Under the pieces are notes generated by a model. The model ran no database searches and was not told where the DNA came from. It was given only the letters and a program-made list of their open reading frames with translations. DNA of 64,000 nucleotides from JAXLWB01 sp046328715 (GTDB lineage: Bacteria > Chloroflexota > Anaerolineae > Caldilineales > Caldilineaceae), in NCBI GenBank assembly GCA_046328715.1, contig JAXLWB010000010.1:173056-237055 (forward strand), written 5' to 3'. A program made the position numbers and the translations under genes. Shown piece after piece: positions 42,092 to 50,017 of this stretch (positions are counted from its first letter, which is position 1; every line of letters begins with the position of its first letter).

Positions 42092-44065
42092 ATGGTGCTA
42101 TCAGAATCAATTCGTGCAGAGATTAAAAAGTGGATGGACCTCTATCCTGCGGGTCGGCAGCGTTCGGCGATTTTGCCTGCGCTCTATGTTATTCAGCGCG
42201 AGTTTGGCTATTGTAATGTGGATGCCCAGAACGAATTGGCGGTAATGCTCGATCTGGAACCTGCCGAAGTTGGGGCGGTAGTAGGTTACTATCACATGTT
42301 CCACGAAGCGCCCAAGGCCGACTATCACGTCGAAGTCTGCACCAATGTGCCCTGTATGTTGCGGGGTGCTAACCAGTGTATGCACCATCTCGAAGAGAAG
42401 TTGGGCATTCACCATGGCGAAAAGACTGAAGATGGCAAATTTGCACTCGATCACATGGAATGTTTGGGTGCTTGTGGCAATGCGCCAATGGCGATGGTTA
42501 CCGAGCAGAGCAGCGGCAAGATTCGCTACTTCGAGGAGATGAGCAGCGAGGCCGATGTCGATCAGTTCCTCAATGTAATCAAGAGCGGCAAGGGCTTCAA
42601 TACCACCGAACGCTGGACTCCCGCTGGCGATCCAAACGGCGAAGGCAAAGCCTCTGGTCCGTGGACCCATGCTGGGATGGAAAAGCCGATTCTTACCGCC
42701 CGTGTCGATAAATCCAACAGCCACAAGATCGACACCTACATTGCTGATGGCGGTTATGAAACTGCACGTAAGATTCTAGGTGAAATGCAACCGGCGCAGG
42801 TGATCGATGCTGTCAAGGCCAGTGGGTTGCGCGGCCGCGGTGGCGCAGGCTTCCCCACAGGCATGAAGTGGGGCTTCCTGGCCCCGGCCAAACCACGGTA
42901 TCTCGTGGTCAATGCCGACGAATCAGAGCCAGGCACCTTCAAAGATCGCCTGATTATGGAATACGATCCGCATCAATTGATCGAAGGCATTATTATTAGT
43001 GCCTTTGCCATTGAGTGTGAGCAGGCATTTGTTTACATCCGTGGCGAATACTACTTTGGTGCCGAGCGACTTTGGGAAGCCGTGAACGAAGCCAAAGCCA
43101 AGGGCTTTCTCGGTAAGAATATCTTTGGCACCGAGCGCAATTTGGAAATTGTCGTCCATCGCGGTGCGGGTGCTTACGAATGCGGCGAGGAGACTGCGCT
43201 TCTCAGCAGCCTTGAAGGCTTCCGTGGCCATCCGCGCATGAAGCCACCTTTCCCAGCGGTAGAAGGGCTCTACGCCAAACCGACGATTGTCAATAACGTC
43301 GAATCGATTTCGAATGTGCCGCACATCATGAAATATGGTGTGGATTGGTACAAGGGTATGGGCACGGAAAAGAGCCCTGGCATGCGCATCTTCTGCCTCA
43401 GTGGCAATGTCAAGCGCCCGGGACTCTACGAATTGCCCCATGCAACACCGCTGCGCGAGATCATCTACACCTATGGCGGTGGTCCCCAAGATGACAACGC
43501 TGCCATCAAAGCGATTGTACCTGGTGGACTTTCGATGAAGTTGCTCACCCCCGACCAGATGGATGTGACAATGGATTACGAAGCGGTGCAGGCCGCCGGT
43601 TCGTTGTTGGGTTCAGCCGGTATCATCGTGATCGACGAACGCACTTCAATGGTGGAAGTGGCCCGTCGCACCTTGGGCTTCTACCGAGAAGAAAGCTGCG
43701 GCAAATGTACCCCCTGTCGCGAAGGCACAGGCTGGTTGGAAAAGATCCTGGAACGCATCGAAGATGGTGGCGGTCGCAAGAAAGATGTCGAGCAACTCGA
43801 ATACATCACGAAGTTTATTGCTGGTAAGAGCTTCTGTCCCTTTGGCGAAGCGGCAGTGTGGGGTTTGCAGAGCAATCTTGCCAAATTCCGCAACGAGTTT
43901 ATCACCCATATCGAGGAGACCAATCCCAACCAGATTGGCCCTGTCATCCCAATTCGCCCGATCTATCGTCCGGATGAAGGGAAAGGCAGCAAGCTACGTA
44001 CGAATGCATTGCAACCGGTAGGTGAGTCGCCGCTCAACCGGGATACGATGGTGGCCGCGGACTGA
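42092..44065 (+). CDS. nuoEF: NADH-quinone oxidoreductase subunits E and F (fused)
   Basis: 657 residues. The first ~170 form NuoE with the [2Fe-2S] N1a cysteines in VCTNVPCMLRGANQC and MECLGACGNAP. From ~residue 198 NuoF begins: GLRGRGGAGFPTGMKWGF and NADESEPGTFKDR (FMN and NADH binding), GAGAYECGEETALLSSLEG, and ESCGKCTPCREG with the later Cys for cluster N3. It accepts electrons from NADH. NuoE and NuoF are usually separate proteins. An ~25-residue polar linker (TPAGDPNGEGKASGPW) joins them. Confidence 0.94.
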   Translation: MVLSESIRAEIKKWMDLYPAGRQRSAILPALYVIQREFGYCNVDAQNELAVMLDLEPAEVGAVVGYYHMFHEAPKADYHVEVCTNVPCMLRGANQCMHHLEEKLGIHHGEKTEDGKFALDHMECLGACGNAPMAMVTEQSSGKIRYFEEMSSEADVDQFLNVIKSGKGFNTTERWTPAGDPNGEGKASGPWTHAGMEKPILTARVDKSNSHKIDTYIADGGYETARKILGEMQPAQVIDAVKASGLRGRGGAGFPTGMKWGFLAPAKPRYLVVNADESEPGTFKDRLIMEYDPHQLIEGIIISAFAIECEQAFVYIRGEYYFGAERLWEAVNEAKAKGFLGKNIFGTERNLEIVVHRGAGAYECGEETALLSSLEGFRGHPRMKPPFPAVEGLYAKPTIVNNVESISNVPHIMKYGVDWYKGMGTEKSPGMRIFCLSGNVKRPGLYELPHATPLREIIYTYGGGPQDDNAAIKAIVPGGLSMKLLTPDQMDVTMDYEAVQAAGSLLGSAGIIVIDERTSMVEVARRTLGFYREESCGKCTPCREGTGWLEKILERIEDGGGRKKDVEQLEYITKFIAGKSFCPFGEAAVWGLQSNLAKFRNEFITHIEETNPNQIGPVIPIRPIYRPDEGKGSKLRTNALQPVGESPLNRDTMVAAD

Positions 44066-44087
44066 GAGCCACAATAAAATAGAAACC

Positions 44088-44744
44088 ATGTCAGTCATTC
44101 TGAAGCAAACACTTGCAGGTCGATATGACGATGAATTTTCAAGCGATCAACTTGAAGATTTGACGCTGCGCAAGATGAGTTTGGACGAATACGAGCGACT
44201 GGTGGAAATGGGATTCTTTGATGAAGATGAACGTATCGAGCTGTTAGATGGAATTGTAGTGGAGTTGGAATCTTTGAATGCCAGACATGCGGATGCAATC
44301 GATTCGCTCAATGAATTGCTCTTGGCAGTAATTCCTTTGGGTGGAAGAATTCGTATCCAATCCCCGATTCGACTGGCGAGTGCAGAATCACAACCATTGC
44401 CAGATGTTGCAGTGTTGGCACGCCAAAAGAACTATGGCCGCCGCCACCCTGAAAATAGTGATGTATTGCTCGTAGTTGAAGTCGCTGATAGTTCGCTGTC
44501 AAAAGATCGCAATCGAAAACGAGATCTTTATGCGCGAACAGGAATTCAAGAGTATTGGATCGTCAATTTGATCGATGATCAACTCGAAGTCTACCGCGAA
44601 CCAGATGTTAAACCAAACGGGAATGGTTTTTACCACTCTCGTACAATCTATCTACCAGGACAAATGGTGACACCTTTGGCGTTTCCGACTTGTGAAATGG
44701 ACGTCGCTACTATGTTCCCTGAAGTTGGAAGTGATGACTTATGA
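44088..44744 (+). CDS. Uma2-type (DUF820) putative endonuclease inside the nuo operon
   Basis: A 218-residue protein of the Uma2/DUF820 family, whose fold resembles restriction endonucleases and whose natural role is unknown. Active-site-like elements are the Asp in PLPDVAVL, then LLVVEVADSSLSKDRNRKRDLYA with the Glu and Lys, and GIQEYWIVNL. ATG 44088 was chosen; the frame opens at 44022 but that part overlaps nuoEF. Its stop overlaps the nuoG start by 4 bases (44741-44744), so nuoG translation is coupled to it. Such genes are usually scattered singly; finding one locked into a respiratory operon is unusual. Confidence 0.85.
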   Translation: MSVILKQTLAGRYDDEFSSDQLEDLTLRKMSLDEYERLVEMGFFDEDERIELLDGIVVELESLNARHADAIDSLNELLLAVIPLGGRIRIQSPIRLASAESQPLPDVAVLARQKNYGRRHPENSDVLLVVEVADSSLSKDRNRKRDLYARTGIQEYWIVNLIDDQLEVYREPDVKPNGNGFYHSRTIYLPGQMVTPLAFPTCEMDVATMFPEVGSDDL

Positions 44745-47275
44745 CTGATTTAGTCAACCTGACCATTGATGATAAACCTGTTTCTGTGCCCAAGGGTACG
44801 CTGGTCGTTGATGCAGCGGCCAAGTTGGGCATTGAAATTCCCGTTTTTTGTAGCCATCCTAAGCTCGATCCGGTGGCCTGTTGCCGCATGTGCTTGGTCG
44901 AGATTAGTGGCCCGCGCGGTATGTCGTTGCAACCTGCCTGCTCGAACTATGTAGCAGAAGGAATGCAGGTAAAGACTGCTAGCCAGGTGGTGCAAGATAC
45001 GCAGGAAGCGATGCTCGGCTTTATCCTGCTCAACCACCCGCTAGACTGCCCGATCTGCGATAAAGGTGGCGAATGCCCCTTGCAGGATCAGACGATGCGT
45101 TATGGCCCAGGCGTTTCGCAATTGGTTGAGCCCAAGCGCCACAAAAACAAACAATACAGCATCTCGGACACGATTGTGTTGGATCAAGAGCGCTGTGTGA
45201 TCTGTTGGCGCTGTATTCGCTACCTGGAAGAGTGGGAAGACAAGCCGCAACTCGGTCTTTTTGAGCGCGGTGGCGAGACTTTGATCGATATTCAGAACGG
45301 TCAGCCGGTTGATGCCAAGACCAGCGGCAACATTATTGATATGTGTCCTGTGGGCGCATTGACCAACCGTGTGGCTCGTTTTGCCTATCGTCCCTGGGAA
45401 ATTGACCGCACCCCAAGCATCTGCACGCATTGTTCCCTTGGCTGCAATATCCGCATGGATAGCCGCACACACAAGGTGCGCCGTATTGTGGGCCGTGAAA
45501 ACATGGCAGTCAACGATCAATGGATCTGTGACAAGGGACGCTTTGCCCACGCTTGGATCAACCACGAGCAGCGCTTAACCATGCCGATGGTGCGCCGCAA
45601 CGGTGAATTGATGAGTACCTCGTGGGGTGAGGCACTCAAGGTCGTGGCTGAGAAATTGGGTGAAGTCAAGCGCAAGCACGGAGCCGACGCTATTGGTGGT
45701 ATTGGTAGCGCCAAACTCTCGAACGAGAGCAACTACCTGTTGCAAAAGTTCATGCGCACTGTGATTGGCACCAATAACATTGACCATCGTGATGGCGGTG
45801 ATGTGTCAGCCGTAAACACCGGTATCCCGGCGCTGGCCAATCTGATGAAGCCACAATATGGCCCCAACCCCAAACATGATGTGATCTTCCTCTTTGGCGT
45901 CGACCCATCGGAAGAGTTGCCGATCCTGGACCTGCACCTCAAGCGGGCGGTGCGCAAGGGCAAAGCCAAATTGGTAATTGCCCATCCGCGTAAGATTGAA
46001 CTCACCCGCTATCAAGGGCCAACCTTGCAATACAAGCCGGGCAGCGAGGTTACATTGCTCAATGCCCTAACTCGCTACGCGCTGGAGTTGAAAGAGGGTG
46101 ACAAACCAACCGTTCCCGGGCTGGAGGACGCAAGCGATAGCAGCGTGTCTGCACTGAGCGGTGTCGATGCAGCACAGGTCAAGGCAGCGGCTGAAGCACT
46201 AGCCAAGGCTCAGAACGCGCTGATCATTTACGGACCGATGGCGGCTCGTGGCGAAAATGGTCAACAAGTGCTGCAAGGTCTGACCAATCTTGCTAGCGTG
46301 ACGGGGAATAGCGAACGGCTGGCATACGTTGGCCTTGAGGCTAATAGCCAGGGCTGCCGAGATTTGGGTGTTTTGCCCAACAGCCTACCCGGTTACATTG
46401 CGCTGGAGAACGAGAAAGGCCGTTCCCAACTCGAATCTGCCTGGGATGAGCAGTTGCCAACCAAGGCAGGCAAGAGTTACAAGCAGATGCTCGACCAAGC
46501 CGGCAAAAGTATCAAGGCACTGCTGATTATGGGGGCCAATCCTGCTAGTGAACGTCCTGAGTGGGATGCCAACCTGGATAACACCGAATTCTTAGTGGTA
46601 CAGGAACTGTTCTTAACCGAAACAGCGAAGAAAGCAGATGTAGTATTGCCCGCAGTCAGTTGGGCTGAGACCGATGGAACCTTTACCAATCTAGAGCGCC
46701 GCGTTCAGCGGGCAACAAAAGCGGTCAAGAACCCCGACAGCAAAGCCGCACCTGATTGGATGATTCTGGAACATCTGGCTACGTTGATGGGACACAAATG
46801 GCAACATGCGGTCGTGCAGGATGTAACCGCCGAGATTGCCAGTGCTGTGCCCTTCTACGCCGATATGACGTGGGAGAATCTGAGCGACCAAGGGTTGCAG
46901 TGGGATGCCGCCGCTGCCCGCACAGAGGCGAAGGTAGGCGCTGCCAAACAGATGGCACTGGCCGACGGAATCAGCTTGGTAGGTGGTTCGGTGCTCTATG
47001 ATGGTGGCGATCTCTTTAGCCAAACCAAACAAATGGCGAATCTTGTACGTGGCGCTGTGGTGAGTATTCATCCGGAGGATGCCGACAAGATGGGGCTTGA
47101 AGCCGGTTCGTCGTTGCAGGTACGCAACAGCCACGGCTCACTTACACTCTCCGTTCGATTGGACCCGTACGTCAAGCCGGGGACAGTCTGGATTCCTGAA
47201 AGTTTACCCCAAGCTCCGGTCGGTGCCTTACTCAATGGTAGTGATGTGGAGACGGTGGAGTTGATTAAAAAATGA
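44741..47275 (+). CDS. nuoG: NADH-quinone oxidoreductase subunit G
   Basis: 844 residues. The N-terminal [2Fe-2S] domain has Cys in FCSHPKLDPVACCRMCLVE and PACSNY. Cluster N5/N4 ligands are HPLDCPICDKGGECPLQD, CVICWRCIRYLE and CPVGALTN. The molybdopterin-fold part starts with CTHCSLGCNIR and a later Cys (QWICDKGRF), which would bind the extra cluster N7. Later motifs include KHDVIFLFGVDPSEELPILD and LLIMGANPASERPEWD. It relays electrons from NuoF to NuoI. Its stop codon opens the next repeat element. Confidence 0.94.
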   Translation: MTDLVNLTIDDKPVSVPKGTLVVDAAAKLGIEIPVFCSHPKLDPVACCRMCLVEISGPRGMSLQPACSNYVAEGMQVKTASQVVQDTQEAMLGFILLNHPLDCPICDKGGECPLQDQTMRYGPGVSQLVEPKRHKNKQYSISDTIVLDQERCVICWRCIRYLEEWEDKPQLGLFERGGETLIDIQNGQPVDAKTSGNIIDMCPVGALTNRVARFAYRPWEIDRTPSICTHCSLGCNIRMDSRTHKVRRIVGRENMAVNDQWICDKGRFAHAWINHEQRLTMPMVRRNGELMSTSWGEALKVVAEKLGEVKRKHGADAIGGIGSAKLSNESNYLLQKFMRTVIGTNNIDHRDGGDVSAVNTGIPALANLMKPQYGPNPKHDVIFLFGVDPSEELPILDLHLKRAVRKGKAKLVIAHPRKIELTRYQGPTLQYKPGSEVTLLNALTRYALELKEGDKPTVPGLEDASDSSVSALSGVDAAQVKAAAEALAKAQNALIIYGPMAARGENGQQVLQGLTNLASVTGNSERLAYVGLEANSQGCRDLGVLPNSLPGYIALENEKGRSQLESAWDEQLPTKAGKSYKQMLDQAGKSIKALLIMGANPASERPEWDANLDNTEFLVVQELFLTETAKKADVVLPAVSWAETDGTFTNLERRVQRATKAVKNPDSKAAPDWMILEHLATLMGHKWQHAVVQDVTAEIASAVPFYADMTWENLSDQGLQWDAAAARTEAKVGAAKQMALADGISLVGGSVLYDGGDLFSQTKQMANLVRGAVVSIHPEDADKMGLEAGSSLQVRNSHGSLTLSVRLDPYVKPGTVWIPESLPQAPVGALLNGSDVETVELIKK

Positions 47276-47349
47276 ATGGTTAATGGTTAAGGGTCAAGTG
47301 CGCAAGACGACTCATTAACCATTCACCATTAACCATTCACCATTAGGAA
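47273..47349. repeat. Word-repeat inverted element, TTAATGG family (nuoG/nuoH junction)
   Basis: The left run starts on the nuoG stop (TGAATGG, TTAATGG, TTAAGGG). The right run (47315-47349) alternates TTAACCA and TTCACCA. A 14-base core, 47273-47286 with 47326-47339, is perfectly complementary. Confidence 0.85.
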
Positions 47350-47354
47350 TTATT

Positions 47355-48338
47355 ATGGATTGGCTATACGACCTTGTTATTCCAGTGATTCGGGCAATTG
47401 TTGTCATTTTTGCCCTATTGACCGCAGCCGCCTATCTAACTTGGTTCGAGCGAAAGCTATTAGGGCGCTTTCAGGTGCGCTACGGCCCTAATCGTGCTGG
47501 ACCATACGGCCTCTTACAGCCAGCGGCAGATGCGATCAAAGCTTTCTTCAAAGAAGAGATAGTTCCCAATCATGTCGATAAGTGGCTTTACATCGTGGCA
47601 CCTGCACTTTCACTGGTTCCTGCGATCATCATCTGGGCGGTCGTGCCGGTTAGCAAAGGAACACCTGCGATTGCAGACATCAATATTGGCTTTCTCTGGA
47701 TCCTGATGGTGGCTGGCATCGAGAGCTATGGCGTAATCTTGGCTGGCTGGAGCAGCAACAATAACTACTCACTGCTAGGTGCGTTACGCTCTTCGGCGCA
47801 GATGATCTCGTATGAATTACCAATGGGGATGTTTCTGGTCAGCATTTTGATGTTGGCTGGCAATTTTAGCCTGGTGTCATTGGTCGAAAATGGCCGTCCC
47901 TGGTGGGAATGGTTGTGGGTCTGGGCGATTTTCCCCTTCTTCTTTATCTGTATCCTAGCCGAAACCAACCGCAGTCCTTTTGACCTACCCGAAACTGAGA
48001 ACGAGTTAGTTGCTGGTTACCAGACTGAGTATGGTGGCATGAAATTCTCACTTTTCATGATCGGCGAATACACTAACATGATCACGACCAGCGCAGTGAT
48101 GGCTACAGTCTTCTTTGGGGGCTGGCGCGCTTGGTTTATCACTGATTGGATGCCCTTTCTAGGACCGCTTGTGTTGCTAGTCAAGGTCATCATTCTACTC
48201 TTTATCTTTATTTGGGTGCGTGCTAGCATCGGTCGCCCACGCTACGATCAACTGATGCGCTTTAATTGGCGATTTTTGTTACCCTTCTCGCTGGTCTATT
48301 TGATGACGACTGCAGTGCTGACGGTTCTGTTTAAATAA
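47355..48338 (+). CDS. nuoH: NADH-quinone oxidoreductase subunit H
   Basis: A 327-residue membrane subunit lining the quinone tunnel, with about eight spans. Motifs are LTWFERKLLGRFQVRYGPNRAGPYGLLQPAADAIKAFFKE, SAQMISYELPMGM, AETNRSPFDLPETENELVAGYQTEYGGMKFSLFMIGEY and WVRASIGRPRYDQLMRFNW. Its loop charges match the classic NuoH more closely than the minus-cluster copy does. The 56-base gap to nuoI has a small 7-bp hairpin (48340-48369). Confidence 0.95.
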   Translation: MDWLYDLVIPVIRAIVVIFALLTAAAYLTWFERKLLGRFQVRYGPNRAGPYGLLQPAADAIKAFFKEEIVPNHVDKWLYIVAPALSLVPAIIIWAVVPVSKGTPAIADINIGFLWILMVAGIESYGVILAGWSSNNNYSLLGALRSSAQMISYELPMGMFLVSILMLAGNFSLVSLVENGRPWWEWLWVWAIFPFFFICILAETNRSPFDLPETENELVAGYQTEYGGMKFSLFMIGEYTNMITTSAVMATVFFGGWRAWFITDWMPFLGPLVLLVKVIILLFIFIWVRASIGRPRYDQLMRFNWRFLLPFSLVYLMTTAVLTVLFK

Positions 48339-48394
48339 GATCTCTTCACCCAAGAAAGAGATTATAGATTGTTGACTCTACGGGATTTTACGAC

Positions 48395-48865
48395 ATGGCT
48401 CTAAATGACTTTATCAAAGGTGCAGTCGATATCGGCAAGGCAATGAGCGTCACGCTCAAGCACTTGACCAAAAAGCCGATTACAACCGAGTATCCGCGCG
48501 ATGCAGTGCCGCTTTATCCTCGCTTCCGTGGCAAACATGAGTTGCGGCGCTACGAGAACGGCATGGAACGCTGTATCGGCTGTATGCTTTGTGAGGCCGC
48601 TTGTCCAACACAAGCCATCTACGTTGAAGCGGCTGAAAACGATCCCAACCATCCGACTTCTCCTGGCGAGCGTTATGCCAAGGTCTATGAAGTCAACTTG
48701 CTGCGCTGTGTCTTTTGTGGCGACTGCGAAGAGGCTTGCCCAACCGAGGCGATTGTCTTAGGGCACGATTTCGCTATGGCGAATTTCGAGCGGCGTGATT
48801 TTATCCTGACCAAAGATATCCTGCTCAATCCTGGCGAACCGAATGTGGTGATCCGACCGGAATAA
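48395..48865 (+). CDS. nuoI: NADH-quinone oxidoreductase subunit I
   Basis: A 156-residue ferredoxin-like subunit with two [4Fe-4S] clusters (N6a, N6b): CIGCMLCEAACPTQAIYVE and CVFCGDCEEACPTEAIVLG. The region between them (NDPNHPTSPGERYAKVYEVNLLR) is normal. It links NuoG to NuoB. The minus cluster has no counterpart. Confidence 0.95.
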   Translation: MALNDFIKGAVDIGKAMSVTLKHLTKKPITTEYPRDAVPLYPRFRGKHELRRYENGMERCIGCMLCEAACPTQAIYVEAAENDPNHPTSPGERYAKVYEVNLLRCVFCGDCEEACPTEAIVLGHDFAMANFERRDFILTKDILLNPGEPNVVIRPE

Positions 48866-48873
48866 GTAGAAAT

Positions 48874-48940
48874 TTTGAATTGCGAATTACAAAGTCTTTC
48901 CGCCCTTGTCGTGTAATTCGTAATTCGTAATTCGTAATTC
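48874..48940. repeat. Word-repeat element, GTAATTC family (nuoI/nuoJ junction)
   Basis: Four perfect GTAATTC copies (48913-48940) form the right run. The left run has GAATTGC and GAATTAC (48874-48895). It lies between the nuoI stop and the nuoJ start. Confidence 0.8.
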
Positions 48941-48952
48941 AAGAGATTAGCA

Positions 48953-49468
48953 ATGGAACTTCCTGTCCTTTTCTTTATCGTCATTGCAGCCATCAGTGTG
49001 GCAGCGGCAGTTGGAGTGGTGAGCAGCCGAATCCCGGTACATAGCGCGCTCTTTTTGCTGGCGCATTTTGTGACCTTGGCCATTCTCTACATCACCTTGC
49101 AGGCACAGTTCTTGGCTGCGGCTCAAGTGATTGTCTATGCCGGTGGCATTGTGATCTTGATCCTGTTTGTGATCATGCTGATCGGCAGCGAACGAGTCAA
49201 GAGCGCTCCGCCTGACAAACAGTCCTTCATTCCCTATATCGGTGCCACGTTGGGGCTGATTCTGCTCGGGTCGATTGCCTATAATTTGCAGCAGAGCTTT
49301 CATGGCATTGTTCCCGATGTAAACGGTGTGCAAGGCGGAATTCCCACTGCGGTCGGTACAGAGATCTTTACCAAATATATTTTACCAGTCGAACTAGTGG
49401 CTGTGTTGTTATTGGTGGCGCTTTTAGGTGCCATGCTTCTCGCTCGCAGCAAACGCGCTGAATCCTAA
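48953..49468 (+). CDS. nuoJ: NADH-quinone oxidoreductase subunit J
   Basis: A 171-residue subunit with five membrane spans. Features are FIVIAAISVAAAVGVVSSRIPVHSALFLLAHFVTLAILYITLQAQFLAAAQVIVYAGGIVILILFVIML, the canonical NuoJ helices 1-3, and ELVAVLLLVALLGAMLLARS at the end. It is collinear with nuoI and nuoK. Confidence 0.94.
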   Translation: MELPVLFFIVIAAISVAAAVGVVSSRIPVHSALFLLAHFVTLAILYITLQAQFLAAAQVIVYAGGIVILILFVIMLIGSERVKSAPPDKQSFIPYIGATLGLILLGSIAYNLQQSFHGIVPDVNGVQGGIPTAVGTEIFTKYILPVELVAVLLLVALLGAMLLARSKRAES

Positions 49469-49476
49469 TTGTTTTT

Positions 49477-49539
49477 GAGATACGAAATATGAGATACGAG
49501 TAATGTATCTCGTGACTCGTATCTCATATTTCGTATCTC
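49477..49539. repeat. Perfect 25-bp hairpin of GAGATAC words (nuoJ/nuoK junction)
   Basis: Arms 49477-49501 and 49515-49539 are perfectly complementary over 25 bases with a 13-base loop. Each arm is made of related 7-base words (GAGATAC, GAAATAT). It follows the nuoJ stop by 8 bases and ends 9 bases before the nuoK ATG. Confidence 0.9.
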
Positions 49540-49548
49540 GTAACTACT

Positions 49549-49851
49549 ATGATTCCAACCAGCTATTATCTCATGTTGAGCGCCACCATTTTTGCGATTG
49601 GTGCCGCAGGTGTGCTGATCCGGCGCAATGCGTTGATCGTCTTTATGTGTGTGGAAATGATGCTCAACAGCGTCAACCTCACCCTGATCGCACTGAGCCG
49701 CCAATGGGGCAATCTCAATGGGCAGGTGTTCGTCTTTTTGATCATGGCGGTAGCTGCTGCTGAGGTTGCGGTAGGCTTAGCCATCGTCATCGCCCACAAC
49801 CGCAATGCCCATACCACAAATGTGGACGAAGTGAATCTGTTGAAATGGTGA
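49549..49851 (+). CDS. nuoK: NADH-quinone oxidoreductase subunit K
   Basis: A 100-residue subunit with three spans. Conserved Glu residues lie in VFMCVEMMLNSVNLTLIAL and AVAAAEVAVGLAIVIAH. The end NVDEVNLLKW is typical. No ribosome site is visible; the hairpin upstream occupies that region. Confidence 0.94.
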   Translation: MIPTSYYLMLSATIFAIGAAGVLIRRNALIVFMCVEMMLNSVNLTLIALSRQWGNLNGQVFVFLIMAVAAAEVAVGLAIVIAHNRNAHTTNVDEVNLLKW

Positions 49852-49853
49852 GT

Positions 49854-49976
49854 ATGAAACGTGATTCGTGAAATGTGATGCGTGAATGACAGATTGTCTT
49901 TATCTATCATTTCCCACGATAAGTGAAAAGATGTTTTCTTGATTCACGTTTCACGAATCATGGGTCACGGGTCACG
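49854..49976. repeat. Word-repeat inverted element, GTGATTC family (nuoK/nuoL junction)
   Basis: Five words (ATGAAAC, GTGATTC and variants; 49854-49888) begin right after the nuoK stop. Five complementary-type words (49942-49976, e.g. TTTCACG, GGTCACG) form the right run. An 11-base core pairs 49863-49873 with 49949-49959. Confidence 0.85.
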
Positions 49977-50017
49977 GGTTGCTTCCTGTTCACACTCTGT
50001 CTAAGGATTTTTCGCAT

